From Alphaproteobacteria bacterium (lineage in GTDB: Bacteria; Pseudomonadota; Alphaproteobacteria; Rhizobiales; Amorphaceae), in assembly GCA_030431335.1 (NCBI GenBank), contig JAUIJH010000026.1:1-43392 (forward strand): DNA of 43,392 bases, in the 5' to 3' direction. Both the position numbers and the translations under genes were made by a program. Below the pieces are notes generated by a model that was not told the origin of the DNA, did no database searches, and was given only the letters and a program-made list of their open reading frames with translations. Shown here piece by piece: positions 9,432 through 16,684 of the stretch (position 1 is the stretch's first letter; each line of letters begins with the position of its first letter).

Positions 9432-9898
9432 TGACATCCACACGGCATTCCATCGATGGCCTCAAGGCGCTGGTCGGGCGCGAGCTCGGCGTCTCCGAAT
9501 GGCACCTTGTCGACCAGCCTCGCGTGTCGGGCTTTGCGGAGGTGACGGAGGATTTCCAGTTCATCCACGTCGACCCCGAGCGGGCCGCGGCCACGCCGTT
9601 CGGCGGCACCATCGCTCACGGCTTCCTGCCGCTGTCGATGCTGTCGGTCTTCTTCATGGAGGCCGTGGGCGAGATCTCCGGCACGGCGATGTCGATGAAC
9701 TACGGCTTCGACTCTGTCCGCTTCCTGAGCCCGGTCCCTACGGGAAGCCTCATCCGCGGCCGCTTCCTGCTGGAGGATTGCGCGGAACGAAAGGCCTCGC
9801 AGTGGAGGCTGTCCATGAAGAGCACGGTCGAGATCGAAGGCAAGGAGACGCCGGCACTCGTCGCCAATTGGCTGGTCATGTTGTTGGTGGGGGATTGA
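9431..9898 (+). CDS. MaoC-like (R)-specific enoyl-CoA hydratase
   Basis: 155 residues with a single hot-dog domain. The hydratase-2 motif occupies residues 35-50 (FAEVTEDFQFIHVDPE); Asp41 and His46 sit at the catalytic positions. It continues with the typical PFGGTIAHGFLPLSM. Such enzymes hydrate trans-2-enoyl-CoA to (3R)-hydroxyacyl-CoA. The start overlaps the thiolase stop by one base. It is the last gene of the operon and converges with the regulator gene ending at 9947. No acyl-CoA synthetase or acyl-CoA dehydrogenase is encoded nearby, so activation and first oxidation must happen elsewhere or are not needed. Confidence 0.92.
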   Translation: MTSTRHSIDGLKALVGRELGVSEWHLVDQPRVSGFAEVTEDFQFIHVDPERAAATPFGGTIAHGFLPLSMLSVFFMEAVGEISGTAMSMNYGFDSVRFLSPVPTGSLIRGRFLLEDCAERKASQWRLSMKSTVEIEGKETPALVANWLVMLLVGD

Positions 9899-9946
9899 AT
9901 CTCCTGGGCCCCCGCGACGACCACGCGAGGCGCGGCACCAAGCGAG

Positions 9947-11524
9947 CTACACGGTCACGCCGGACCGGCGCAGCCCGTCGAGGAAGAGCGCCGAATGATC
10001 CGGGTTCCGAAAGGGATAGGAAGACATGATCGCATCGCGCTTCAGCGATAGGCCGAGGTCGCGCAATTTGCCGGCTGCGACCGCCGCTCGCGCGCGGTCG
10101 TCCTGCAAGCCGGCCAACACGATCTGGCGCTGGAGCGCGCGGCCGTAACGCGGGTCCCAGCGATGGGACCGGTCCAGCCTCTCCTGCGCTTGCCCAAACT
10201 CCCCGTCCAAGAGGTGCCACAGCCCCAGATCGGACTCGATCGTGGCGGTGTAGGGATAGAGCGGGTCCATACGCAAAAGCCGCTCCTGATGCCCCCTTGC
10301 CGTGGCGGGATCGCCGGCAAAGCCGCAGATGCATCCGCCGAAATGGTAGTTCATCGGCGCGCTCGGGTTGAGTTCCATCGCGCGCTGGACGTGGAGCAGC
10401 GCCCGCTCGTGGTTGCGGTTGGTCCATAGCTCGCCGACCGCGGTCAAGGCATGCGCGATCCACGAGCCGCGGTCGATGTCGAGCGCACGCTTGGCCTCGA
10501 CCATCGTGTCGGAGAACGCCGCGCGGGTGTCCGTGCCGGAAAAGCCGGCCATGGCCTGCTGGAACTTGGCCACGGCGATCAGCGTGTAGGGCAAGCTCCA
10601 GTCGGGCGCGCGTTCGATCGCCTGGGCGGCCAATCGCTCGGCCTGGGCGAAATCGGTGTCCGTGCCCTTCTCGATCAGCCATGCGGCGCGCATCGCCAGT
10701 TCCCAGGCGGTCAAGTCGCTCGCCGGCTTGCGCAGGACGCGGCGGGCATCGGCGCCCACGAGTTCGGGCGCGGCGATGGTGGCGACCTGCGCCGCGATCT
10801 CTTCCTCCAGGTCGATCAGTTCGTCCCGGTCGCGGGTGATCTGGTGGGACCAGATCTGCTCGCTGATGCGGGTGTCCGCCAGCGTCAGCGCCAGCTTGAC
10901 CTTCGAGCCCTGCCGGCGGAACGACCCGCCGAGGACATAGCGCGCATTGCGCGGGGCGGGATCGTCCGTGGCCTCGTCCGGGCTCTGCATCCCCAGTGTC
11001 GTCTTGCGCGACAGGACGGGGAAATACCGCCACGCGCTGAGCGCCGCGACGATCTGGTCGGACAGCCCCTCGGCCAGATATTCGTCCGACGGATCGTCCG
11101 ACAGGCTGCGCAGCGTCATCACCGCCACGGCGGGCCGGTCGAGGATTTCGGGCCGCTGCGGAGGGTCCGGCAGGCTGGGTTCCACCGCTGCCGGGCGGGC
11201 GGGCATCGCGGCCGGGCGCTCCGTCACCCTGCCGACGAACCGAAGGCCGCGGCGCTGCACCGTCCTGATCAGCCGCTGCGCCGTCCCGTCGTCGCCGAGG
11301 GCCTTGCGGGCGTCCCGGATGCGGCTCGAGAGGGCGGCGTCGGAGACGATGCGCTCACCCCAGATCGCCGAAAAGATCTCGTCGCGCGTGACGACCCGGT
11401 CGGGCGCGGCGACGAGATAGCGGATCAGCTCGAAGACCTGGGGCTCGACGGGCACAGCGACGCCGTCGCGCCGAAGCTCGGCGCGCCCCGGATCGACCTC
11501 GTAGTTTTCGAACCCGTAGATCAC
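9947..11524 (-). CDS. Winged-helix transcriptional regulator with TolB-like and TPR domains (CadC/adenylate-cyclase-like type)
   Basis: About 525 residues from a GTG at 11524. An OmpR/PhoB-type winged helix covers residues 1-95 (VPVEPQVFELIRYLV, VTRDEIFSAIW, LSSRIRDARKALGDDG, IRTVQRRGLRFVG). A proline-rich linker follows. A TolB/FlgO-like domain spans about 128-265 (DEYLAEGLSDQIVAALS, YVLGGSFRRQG), and TPR-like helical repeats run from about 275 to 500. No membrane segment is seen, so it should be cytoplasmic. The frame stays open upstream to 11713, but that extension lacks family similarity and would cover the tandem repeats at 11659-11697, so GTG 11524 is preferred; no convincing ribosome site settles it. 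It is divergent from the methyltransferase operon and is its likely regulator. The signal is unknown. Confidence 0.85.
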   Translation of the reverse strand: MIYGFENYEVDPGRAELRRDGVAVPVEPQVFELIRYLVAAPDRVVTRDEIFSAIWGERIVSDAALSSRIRDARKALGDDGTAQRLIRTVQRRGLRFVGRVTERPAAMPARPAAVEPSLPDPPQRPEILDRPAVAVMTLRSLSDDPSDEYLAEGLSDQIVAALSAWRYFPVLSRKTTLGMQSPDEATDDPAPRNARYVLGGSFRRQGSKVKLALTLADTRISEQIWSHQITRDRDELIDLEEEIAAQVATIAAPELVGADARRVLRKPASDLTAWELAMRAAWLIEKGTDTDFAQAERLAAQAIERAPDWSLPYTLIAVAKFQQAMAGFSGTDTRAAFSDTMVEAKRALDIDRGSWIAHALTAVGELWTNRNHERALLHVQRAMELNPSAPMNYHFGGCICGFAGDPATARGHQERLLRMDPLYPYTATIESDLGLWHLLDGEFGQAQERLDRSHRWDPRYGRALQRQIVLAGLQDDRARAAVAAGKLRDLGLSLKRDAIMSSYPFRNPDHSALFLDGLRRSGVTV

Positions 11525-11658
11525 GGCGGCAAGTGTCTGCCCGCTCCGGTTTCTATGCAACTTATTTCCGCCTCTGCCATCGCAAAGGCGCCGCCCGCAA
11601 GAGCGAACCGAATTCGCTGCGGGAGAGGTTTTTCCCGCCAAATCAATCTCCTGGATTA

Positions 11659-11697
11659 TTTCCAGCCGTTCTCCATGAAATCTCCAGATCATCTCCA
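11659..11697. promoter_or_regulatory. Tandem hexamer repeats at 11-bp period, candidate operator of the winged-helix regulator
   Basis: TTTCCA (11659-11664), TCTCCA (11670-11675), TCTCCA (11681-11686) and TCTCCA (11692-11697) are spaced exactly 11 bp apart. A further TCTCCT lies at 11647-11652. The first hexamer is also part of a perfect inverted repeat CTGGA-TTATT-TCCAG (11651-11665). OmpR-type winged helices typically bind direct repeats one helical turn apart, and such a regulator is encoded alongside. Confidence 0.55.
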
Positions 11698-11706
11698 GGT
11701 CGCCGC

Positions 11707-11736
11707 CAAGCACGGAATCCGGCGCCCCCTATACAT
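11707..11736 (+). promoter_or_regulatory. Possible activator-dependent promoter of the methyltransferase operon
   Basis: TATACAT at 11730-11736 is a fair -10 element about 60 bp before the methyltransferase start. No recognisable -35 lies 17 bp upstream (about 11707-11712). The 11-bp repeats end just upstream of that position, which is the geometry of an activator-dependent promoter. Weak evidence by itself. Confidence 0.3.
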
Positions 11737-11797
11737 CGGGACAAGACGACGGACTGGCTCCGCTGACGCTTCCCCTTCCGAACCTGGAAAGTCTGAC

Positions 11798-12694
11798 ATG
11801 ACCATTCACGACACCATCGCCCGGAACAGGGTGGACGCGGCGCCCTCGCCGCTGGTCGATTTCTGGAACGACATCCTGGCCCCGAAATTCATTCGCTTCC
11901 GGCATGTTCTCGTCGGCGGCCTGTCGCGCCATTCCAAAGCCGTGTTTCCCATGCTCGGCGTGGAAAAGGGCAGCCGCATCCTCGATGTCGGCTGCGGCTT
12001 CGGCGACACCGCCATCGAGCTCGCCAACGCGACCGGGCCGAAGGGCGAAGTCCTGGGCGTGGACTGCTGCCAGGCGTTCCTCGATCACGCCTGGCACGCG
12101 GTCGAAAAGAGGTGGGTGCCCAACGTCCGCTTCGCCTGCCGCGACGTGGAGCGCGGCCTCGACGAACCGCCCTTCGACATGGTCTTCGCCCGGTTCGGCA
12201 CGATGTTCTTCGCCAATCCTGTGGCGGGTCTTCGGGCGATGCGGGCGTGCCTCAAGCCCGGCGGCCGGCTGGCGCACATCGTCTGGCGCCGGCGGGAGGA
12301 CAATCCCTGGATCATCGAGGCTCGCGACATCGTCCGCCAGTTCCTGCCGGCGCCGGGAGAGGATGCGCTCACCTGCGGCCCGGGCCCCTTCTCCATGGCC
12401 GATGAGAGGGTGACGCGGGCGCAGATGGAGGCCGCCGGCTTCGTCGACATCGCCTTTCAGCGGATCGACACCAAGGTCCTCGTCGGCCGCGACATCGCCG
12501 ACGCCATCGCCTTCCAGCTCGCCATCGGCCCGGCCGGCGAGACGTTCCGGGAAGCCGGCGCGCTGGCCGAGGAACGCCGCCCCGAGATCGAGGCCGCGCT
12601 CGCAACGATGTTCGAAGGCGTCATCGCCCGGGAGGGCGGCCTCTGGATGGACAGCTCTTCGTGGCTGATCACCGCCCGGGCTCCGCACGCCTGA
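11798..12694 (+). CDS. Class I SAM-dependent methyltransferase
   Basis: 298 residues. Motif I LDVGCGFGDTA (residues 62-72) binds S-adenosylmethionine. The acidic residue after strand 2 is Asp89 (VLGVDCCQAF), and the post-motifs FDMVFARFG (126-134) and LKPGGRLAHIVW (152-163) follow. The fold is close to UbiE/COQ5-like small-molecule methyltransferases. The N-terminal 50 residues (DFWNDILAPKFIRFRHVLVG) are a family-specific cap. Cys90-Cys91 follow the acidic residue. It is first of four genes read together (methyltransferase, OsmC, flavoprotein, OsmC) under the divergent winged-helix regulator. The acceptor is unknown; partnership with two OsmC-like proteins and a flavoprotein hints at a thiol, sulfur or organic hydroperoxide substrate, which is inference. 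Confidence 0.88.
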   Translation: MTIHDTIARNRVDAAPSPLVDFWNDILAPKFIRFRHVLVGGLSRHSKAVFPMLGVEKGSRILDVGCGFGDTAIELANATGPKGEVLGVDCCQAFLDHAWHAVEKRWVPNVRFACRDVERGLDEPPFDMVFARFGTMFFANPVAGLRAMRACLKPGGRLAHIVWRRREDNPWIIEARDIVRQFLPAPGEDALTCGPGPFSMADERVTRAQMEAAGFVDIAFQRIDTKVLVGRDIADAIAFQLAIGPAGETFREAGALAEERRPEIEAALATMFEGVIAREGGLWMDSSSWLITARAPHA

Positions 12695-12700
12695 CGCACC

Positions 12701-12720
12701 CGGCCGCCCCCCGGCGGCCG
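12701..12720. other. Intercistronic hairpin before the first osmC-like gene
   Basis: Perfect 8-bp inverted repeat CGGCCGCC / GGCGGCCG with a CCCC loop, 6 bp after the methyltransferase stop and with no T-run. Together with the hairpin at 13344-13383 it brackets the OsmC-like gene. Confidence 0.5.
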
Positions 12721-12777
12721 ATCCACGCGGGCCGAGGCCCGCTTCCCCGACACACCCCCCTCCGAAAGGACATCGAG

Positions 12778-13338
12778 ATGACGACTGCAACCCAGCCCGC
12801 GAACAACGGCGTCAACACCGAAGCTCTCATCGGCGCCCGTGGCGCGTTCGAGCAGGCCCCCCAGGCCGCCAGGTTCACCTTCCGCAGCACCTGCGACTGG
12901 ATCGAAGGCACCTACAGCGGCAACGACATCAACGGCTATTTCGGCCTCGGCCAGGATCACGAGCGGGGCAAGACCTTCCGCATCGAATCCGACCACCCTG
13001 CCGTCTTCGCCGCTGCCGACCGTGGGCCCACCCCGCCGGAAATCGTGCTGGCGGCGCTGGCGAGCTGCCTCACCGGGGGCGTCGCCGCCGTCGCGCAGCA
13101 TCGCGGCATCCAGCTCAAGTCCGTGCGGGCGACGGTCGAGGGCGACATCGACGTGCAGGGCATCCTCGGCATGGATCCGGAGATCCGCAACGGCTTCTCC
13201 GCCGTCCGCGTCTCCTTCGACATCGACGCGGACGCCAGCAAGGAGGACATCGCCGCCCTGGTCGCCCAGTCGCAGAAGCGCTCGGCCGTGTTCGACATCA
13301 TCACCAACCCGACCAACGTCGCCGTCACCGTCGCATGA
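12778..13338 (+). CDS. OsmC-like protein with a single core cysteine
   Basis: 186 residues of the OsmC/Ohr fold. The central helix motif is present: PTPPEIVLAALASCLTGGVA (84-103), with the peroxidatic-type Cys97. In true OsmC/Ohr peroxidases a second, resolving Cys sits near the C-terminus in a CPV-like motif; here that motif reads RSAVFDI, with Ser169. The only other Cys is Cys39 near the N-terminus. It may therefore be a one-cysteine peroxidase needing an external thiol, or a thiol carrier. ATG 12778 follows a GAAAGGA site. It lies between the methyltransferase and the flavoprotein and is flanked by two strong mRNA hairpins. Confidence 0.88.
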   Translation: MTTATQPANNGVNTEALIGARGAFEQAPQAARFTFRSTCDWIEGTYSGNDINGYFGLGQDHERGKTFRIESDHPAVFAAADRGPTPPEIVLAALASCLTGGVAAVAQHRGIQLKSVRATVEGDIDVQGILGMDPEIRNGFSAVRVSFDIDADASKEDIAALVAQSQKRSAVFDIITNPTNVAVTVA

Positions 13339-13343
13339 CGCCG

Positions 13344-13383
13344 GTGCCCGCCTGCCGGTTTCCCCTCTCCGGCAGGCGGGCAC
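13344..13383. other. Long perfect hairpin after the first osmC-like gene
   Basis: Perfect 15-bp inverted repeat (arms 13344-13358 and 13369-13383, beginning GTGCCCGCC) with a 10-nt loop, 6 bp past the OsmC stop. No T-run follows. It is one of the strongest stem-loops in the window and is expected to stop 3' exonucleases or cause partial termination before the flavoprotein gene. Confidence 0.6.
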
Positions 13384-13429
13384 TCGACTGCCCCATCCGG
13401 GCCACCGCCCGGCAGGAAAGATGAGAGCC

Positions 13430-14665
13430 ATGAAACGCGTTTCGACCGTGATCGTCGGGGCCGGCCAGGCCGGCCTCGCGATGAGCCGCTGCCTCAGCGA
13501 CCGCTCCGTCGCCCACGTGGTGCTGGAGCGCGGCGAAGTCGCCAACTCGTGGAAGGCCGAGCGGTGGGACAGCCTTCGCCTGCTGACCCCCAACTGGCAA
13601 AGCCGGCTGCCGGGCCAGCACTATGACGGCCCGGACCCCGACGGCTTCATGACGGTGCCCGAGCTCGTCGCCTTCCTCGAGACCTATGCCCGCGCGAGCC
13701 GCGCGCCGGTCGAGGAGCGCGTGCGCGTGACCTCGGTGACGGCGGACCCGGACGGCTACCGGGTGGCGACGAACCGCAGCGAATGGCTGTGCGACACGCT
13801 CGTCATCGCGTCGGGCGCCTGCAACATCGCCTCCACCCCCGCCTTCGCGGCGGACCTGCCGGCGCATCTCACTCAGCTCTCGCCGCTCGACTACCGGAGC
13901 CCGGCCCAGCTCGCTCCCGGCGGCGTCCTGATCGTCGGCGCCTCGGCGACCGGCGTGCAGCTCGCCTCCGAGATCCGCATGGCGGGGCATGACGTGGTGC
14001 TGTCCGCCGGCGAGCACATCCGCCTGCCGCGCCACTATCGCGGCCGCGACATTCAGTGGTGGATGGAGGCGAGCGGCGTCCATGCGACCGCCATCGCCGA
14101 TGTGGACAATATCGAGCGCGTTCGCCGCCTGCCCTCGCTCCAGCTCACCGGCTGGCGGGACGTGCAGTTCACCGACCTCAACGCGCTCCAGGACCGGGGC
14201 GTCGAGATCGTCGGCAGGATGGCGGGCGTCCGGCAGGGCGTCGCGGCGTTCTCGGGCGCCCTCGCCAACACCTGCGCGCTGTCGGACCTTAAAATGAACC
14301 GCCTGCTGGCGACGCTCGACGCCTGGGCCGAGACGGCGGGCCTCGGCGACATCCCGCCCCCCGAGCGGTTCGGCCCGACGCACGTTTCGGCCGCCCCCCG
14401 CCTGTCGCTCGACCTCGGATCGGGCCGGTTCTCCACCGTGATCTGGGCCACCGGGTTCCGGCCCGATCATTCGTGGCTCCATCTGCCGGTGTTCGAGCGC
14501 AAGGGGCGGCTCGCCCACGACGGCGGGATCATCGCACCCGGGCTCTACGCGCTCGGATTGCCTTTCATGCGCCGCCGCAACTCCGCCCTGCTGGACGGCG
14601 TGGGCAGCGACGCCGGCTTGCTCGCCGACCACATCGTCCAGACCCGCGGCCGCCGCGCCGCCTGA
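13430..14665 (+). CDS. Flavin-containing monooxygenase-like FAD/NAD(P)H oxidoreductase
   Basis: 411 residues. FAD motif GAGQAG (10-15) with the flanking TVIVG strand and Glu33 (VVLERG), then WDSLRLLTPNW (46-56), typical of flavin monooxygenases. A second dinucleotide motif GASATG (170-175) should bind NADPH, and ATGFRPD is near residue 345. The family fingerprint F-x-G-x3-H-S-x3-Y is degenerate here (LPAHLTQLSPLDY, 143-155), so classical N- or S-oxygenation is not assured. The start at 13430 fits the AGGAAAG site at 13414 better than the ATG at 13421. The gene is 11 bp from the next OsmC-like gene, so these two are surely cotranscribed. Confidence 0.88.
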   Translation: MKRVSTVIVGAGQAGLAMSRCLSDRSVAHVVLERGEVANSWKAERWDSLRLLTPNWQSRLPGQHYDGPDPDGFMTVPELVAFLETYARASRAPVEERVRVTSVTADPDGYRVATNRSEWLCDTLVIASGACNIASTPAFAADLPAHLTQLSPLDYRSPAQLAPGGVLIVGASATGVQLASEIRMAGHDVVLSAGEHIRLPRHYRGRDIQWWMEASGVHATAIADVDNIERVRRLPSLQLTGWRDVQFTDLNALQDRGVEIVGRMAGVRQGVAAFSGALANTCALSDLKMNRLLATLDAWAETAGLGDIPPPERFGPTHVSAAPRLSLDLGSGRFSTVIWATGFRPDHSWLHLPVFERKGRLAHDGGIIAPGLYALGLPFMRRRNSALLDGVGSDAGLLADHIVQTRGRRAA

Positions 14666-14676
14666 AAGGAAACGCC

Positions 14677-15225
14677 GTGTCCATGTCCACCCCCGACCGC
14701 GACGCCGTCATCCGCGAGGCGCAGGAGAAAGTCATCGCCCGCATGGAGGCCGACAGGGAGGCCGCGCGGACGACCATCGTCACCACCGGCCGCATCGCCG
14801 AGGGCCTCGTCTGCACCGTCGAGCAGGGCCCGTTCCGGGCCGTCACCGACCTCGGGCGCGGCATGGGAGGCGATGCCGCCGGCCCCTCGCCCGGCTTCTT
14901 CGCCCGCGCCGCCATCGCCGGCTGTGTCGGCATGGGGGTGAAGATGCTGGCGGCCCGGGAGGGCGTCGCCTTCGATCACATGACCATCACGGTGGAGACC
15001 GATTTCGACGACAGCGCGATCTTCGGCCTCGGCGACGCCTCGGCGGCCCCGCTCGTGACCCGCGTGAGGATCGACATCGAGAGCGACGCGCCCGCCGAAG
15101 CGGTGGCCGACATCGTCGACCGCGCGCTGGAGATGGATCCCTGGTTCCTCGCGCTGCGCGACGCGCAGGTCGTCGAACCCATCGTGACAGCAACGAAGAG
15201 GCGCCCCGAGCCGGCCGAGACCTGA
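14677..15225 (+). CDS. Second OsmC-like protein, divergent, also lacking the resolving cysteine
   Basis: 182 residues from GTG 14677 (GAAAGGA six bases upstream); ATG 14683 is an alternative. The OsmC helix is recognisable at about 70-92 (PSPGFFARAAIAGCVGMGVKM), with Cys83 at the peroxidatic position. Where the C-terminal CP motif is expected the sequence reads LEMDPWFLAL (151-160), with no Cys. The only other Cys is Cys46. An N-terminal coiled-coil-like lead (DAVIREAQEKVIARMEADRE) is not usual for OsmC. It is poorly similar to the first OsmC-like protein, so the pair is not a recent duplication; they may form a hetero-oligomer. Last gene of the operon. Confidence 0.8.
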   Translation: MSMSTPDRDAVIREAQEKVIARMEADREAARTTIVTTGRIAEGLVCTVEQGPFRAVTDLGRGMGGDAAGPSPGFFARAAIAGCVGMGVKMLAAREGVAFDHMTITVETDFDDSAIFGLGDASAAPLVTRVRIDIESDAPAEAVADIVDRALEMDPWFLALRDAQVVEPIVTATKRRPEPAET

Positions 15226-15300
15226 CGTTCCGGCCAGAGCGGGACGGCGCAACGGGATGCTCCTGGTCGGCCGACGGGCGGGCTGGCCGCGGCCTGGAGT

Positions 15301-15438
15301 TTCCAGCAATATTTTTCTATACTCTCATCGTTTCGATCGTTTCTTTTGACGCTGTACGGCACAGGGCCGATTAGCCCGTCGTCATGCCCCGGCTATTTCG
15401 CCGAGGAAGACTGATTTTTAGTATTGGATTGATGAGTC
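15301..15438 (+). promoter_or_regulatory. AT-rich upstream region of the DUF2235 gene
   Basis: About 140 bp clearly richer in A and T than the surrounding sequence. TATACT at 15318-15323 is a good -10 match, but no clear -35 is found 17 bp upstream. A second option is TTGACG (15346-15351) with a weak GATTAG 17 bp further on. Neither is secure. Confidence 0.3.
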
Positions 15439-16656
15439 ATGAAAAGAATTTGCATTTGTTGCGATGGAACCTGGAATCGCATCGATGGGGCGGACCCGAC
15501 CAACGTCGTCGGCATCGCCACAAGCATCGCGCCGACCGGCGAGGATGATATCAAGCAACTCGTCTACTACGAGGAGGGCGTCGGATCGGGGCGGGTCGCC
15601 GTGGCAAGCCGGCTCGATCGTTGGCTTGGTGGGGGCTTCGGCTGGGGATTGTTGGAGAACGTTCGCAAGGCCTACCAGTTTCTGGTCTTCAACTATGAGC
15701 CTGGCGACGAGATCTTCATCTTCGGATTTTCCAGAGGAGCCTATACCGCGCGGTCGCTGGCGGGATTGATCCGCAACTGCGGCATCGTCGAACGCCCGCA
15801 GTCCAGCCGGATCGAAGAGGCGATCACGTTGTACCGGCAGCGCGGCGCGGACGCGAAGCCCAAATCGGAAGCGAGCTTCCAATTCCGCGCTTCCGCCGCG
15901 CCCGATGCCTATGTCGGCGAGAGCGACAGGCTCTGGCGCGAGGAGAGGGGCCTGATGAGGGCGAACGCTCGCTTGCTGCGCATCGACTATATCGGGGTGT
16001 GGGACACGGTCGGTGCGCTGGGCGTGCCGCAGAACCTGTGGTTCTCGCGCTGGCTGAACCGGCGCTACGAATTCCACGATGCCGAACTGAGCAGTTGCGT
16101 CGCGAGGGCGCGGCACGCGGTGGCGATCGACGAAGCGCGCAAGGCGTTCAGCCCCAGCCTGTGGACCAACATGGCGCGCCTCAACGCGGAGGCGGCGCGG
16201 AACGGCGACGAGGTGCCCTACGAGCAGCTCTGGTTTCCGGGCGACCATGGGTCGGTCGGCGGGGGAGGCGACGTCAGGGGCCTGTCCAATGCCGGGATGA
16301 TCTGGATCGCCGAAGGGGCGCTGGCGGCGGGACTTCATTTTCGGCCGGGGATCCTCGACCAGTATCGCTGCCAGATCGACTATCGCGCCGCGCTGCGCAA
16401 CCGGAGCAATCCCTCTCCGAGCCCGATGGGACGGCTGATGGCGTTGTTGCCGCAGCAGCCGCGGAAGGGGCCCCAGTCCGTCGACGACGTTTCCGAGTGG
16501 GCGCGCCGGCGATGGGCCGAAGCGGCCGAGCGCCTGCCGGGTGGCGAGGCCTATCGACCGCGCCCTTTGGCGCACCTGGAGAAGGCGCTCGGCGCCGCGG
16601 CCATTCCCCCCGCCGCCCCGCCATGCGCCGAAATCGAGGCCATGGCGGCCGAATAG
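15439..16656 (+). CDS. DUF2235 alpha/beta-hydrolase (Tle1-like phospholipase/hydrolase family)
   Basis: 405 residues. It begins with the family opening KRICICCDGTWN. The nucleophile elbow GFSRGAYTAR has Ser98; IGVWDTVGALG carries Asp189; and WFPGDHGSVGGG carries His270. This matches the Ser-Asp-His triad of DUF2235 proteins, which include type VI secretion phospholipase effectors (Tle1) as well as stand-alone cytoplasmic hydrolases. No signal peptide, membrane segment, VgrG, PAAR or immunity gene is near, so a secreted-effector role is unsupported here. The C-terminal 80 residues are proline- and arginine-rich. It stands alone between the methyltransferase operon and the convergent amidase, with an AT-rich leader that may mark an insertion. 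Confidence 0.88.
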   Translation: MKRICICCDGTWNRIDGADPTNVVGIATSIAPTGEDDIKQLVYYEEGVGSGRVAVASRLDRWLGGGFGWGLLENVRKAYQFLVFNYEPGDEIFIFGFSRGAYTARSLAGLIRNCGIVERPQSSRIEEAITLYRQRGADAKPKSEASFQFRASAAPDAYVGESDRLWREERGLMRANARLLRIDYIGVWDTVGALGVPQNLWFSRWLNRRYEFHDAELSSCVARARHAVAIDEARKAFSPSLWTNMARLNAEAARNGDEVPYEQLWFPGDHGSVGGGGDVRGLSNAGMIWIAEGALAAGLHFRPGILDQYRCQIDYRAALRNRSNPSPSPMGRLMALLPQQPRKGPQSVDDVSEWARRRWAEAAERLPGGEAYRPRPLAHLEKALGAAAIPPAAPPCAEIEAMAAE

Positions 16657-16684
16657 CCGCCGCTGCCGCGCGCCGGCCCGCGCG

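Noticed and set aside
11525..11713. 63-residue N-terminal extension of the winged-helix regulator
   Set aside because: The winged helix begins at the GTG 11524; the extension has no family similarity and would cover the tandem operator-like repeats.
15439..16656. Interpretation of the DUF2235 gene as a type VI secretion effector module
   Set aside because: No VgrG, PAAR, Hcp, immunity or chaperone gene occurs in the window.
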